IMG/VR virus record: IMGVR_UViG_3300042373_001236
Location: 1 to 29,220 of that record
Strand: one strand, 5' to 3'
DNA length: 29,220 nt
Source: a virus
The position numbers and the translations under genes were made by a program. The notes under the pieces were generated by a model. It was not told the DNA's origin. It did no database searches and was given only the letters and a program-made list of their open reading frames with translations. Of this stretch, positions 29,019-29,220 are shown in pieces. Each line of letters starts with the position of its first letter. Position 1 is the stretch's first letter.

Positions 29019-29220
29019 CTATGAAAACAAAAGTGTGCAACTGCAGTTCATCACAAACTCAGTTGGTGCTTCTGGGTCTCCAGGGTACATTGCGGACTTG
29101 CCATTAATCTCAAACTTCTCGTCGATGCCGACTGTCTGACTGGCAAGTTCAGCGTGCTCATTGCGTGCTGAGTCTTGACTTGGGCGGTGAACCCATGTCT
29201 TTTTTGTATATCCAAGTTCT
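29019..29220 (-). CDS. Mu gpF-like minor head protein, C-terminal part (cut by window edge)
   Basis: The last 66 residues are visible, ending at the TAG at 29019-29021. The segments KKTWVHRPSQDSARNEHAEL, ASQTVGIDEKFEINGKSAMY and PGDPEAPTEFVMNCSCTLLF are the conserved C-terminus of phage head morphogenesis proteins of the Mu gpF/SPP1 gp7 type (W...D.R..H..l.Gq.v..d..F...G....yPGDP.ap....nCrC). Known: these proteins sit inside the head near the portal and help in assembly or DNA release. It could also be the end of a portal-gpF fusion; the N-terminal part is outside the window. Confidence 0.85.
   Translation of the reverse strand, partial: ELGYTKKTWVHRPSQDSARNEHAELASQTVGIDEKFEINGKSAMYPGDPEAPTEFVMNCSCTLLFS

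Overview
The window is a piece of a tailed double-stranded DNA phage (Caudoviricetes) genome. Every gene I can support lies on the minus strand, so transcription runs from right (29220) to left (1). The genes are packed very tightly, with many stop/start overlaps. There is no integrase, tRNA, CRISPR array or insertion sequence. Base composition is moderate and even. The MAHF-type small fibre-region proteins and the halogenase plus 2-oxoglutarate oxygenase pair are known from cyanophages and other aquatic phages. The prohead protease with its accessory domains and the HTH-phosphoesterase pair look more like actinobacteriophage genes. My best guess is an uncultured aquatic siphovirus or myovirus, perhaps on an actinobacterial host; the host call is weak.

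Head region (29220 to about 22150): the C-terminus of a Mu gpF-like minor head protein; a very large HK97-type prohead protease carrying several extra domains and a duplicated C-terminal module; an acidic Glu/Ala/Val-rich protein that may be a scaffold; a small HTH protein; a calcineurin-like phosphoesterase; a 100-residue acidic protein; then the HK97-fold major capsid protein. The capsid gene has its own consensus sigma-70-type promoter upstream and a strong UUCG-loop terminator downstream, so it forms a separate transcription unit.

Neck region (about 22312 to 19900): two small unknown proteins, a head-tail connector, a head-closure protein, an HK97 gp10-like protein and a tail-terminator-like protein. 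The major tail tube protein, tail chaperones and tape measure do not follow as expected and are not in this window.

Fibre region (19899 to 1000): about 18 kb of fibre and adhesin genes in one tightly coupled series. It holds two small fibres, two giant fibres (1437 and 741 aa) sharing the same repeat modules, three paralogues of a roughly 115-residue beta protein each followed by a glycine-rich adhesin, three short fibres starting with an FPxSP motif each preceded by a small Trp-rich protein, and three fibres sharing an N-terminal anchor. It ends with a Pro-Gly and His-rich protein holding 21 X-Pro-Gly sites.

Left edge (984 to 1): a prolyl-hydroxylase-like Fe(II)/2-oxoglutarate oxygenase, then the start of a flavin-dependent tryptophan-halogenase-like enzyme, both in the same tight gene series as the fibres. 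The most interesting hypothesis here is that these two enzymes chemically modify the adhesins encoded just before them. A second notable signal is a near-identical segment of about 20 residues shared by the prohead protease and its presumed substrate, the major capsid protein.
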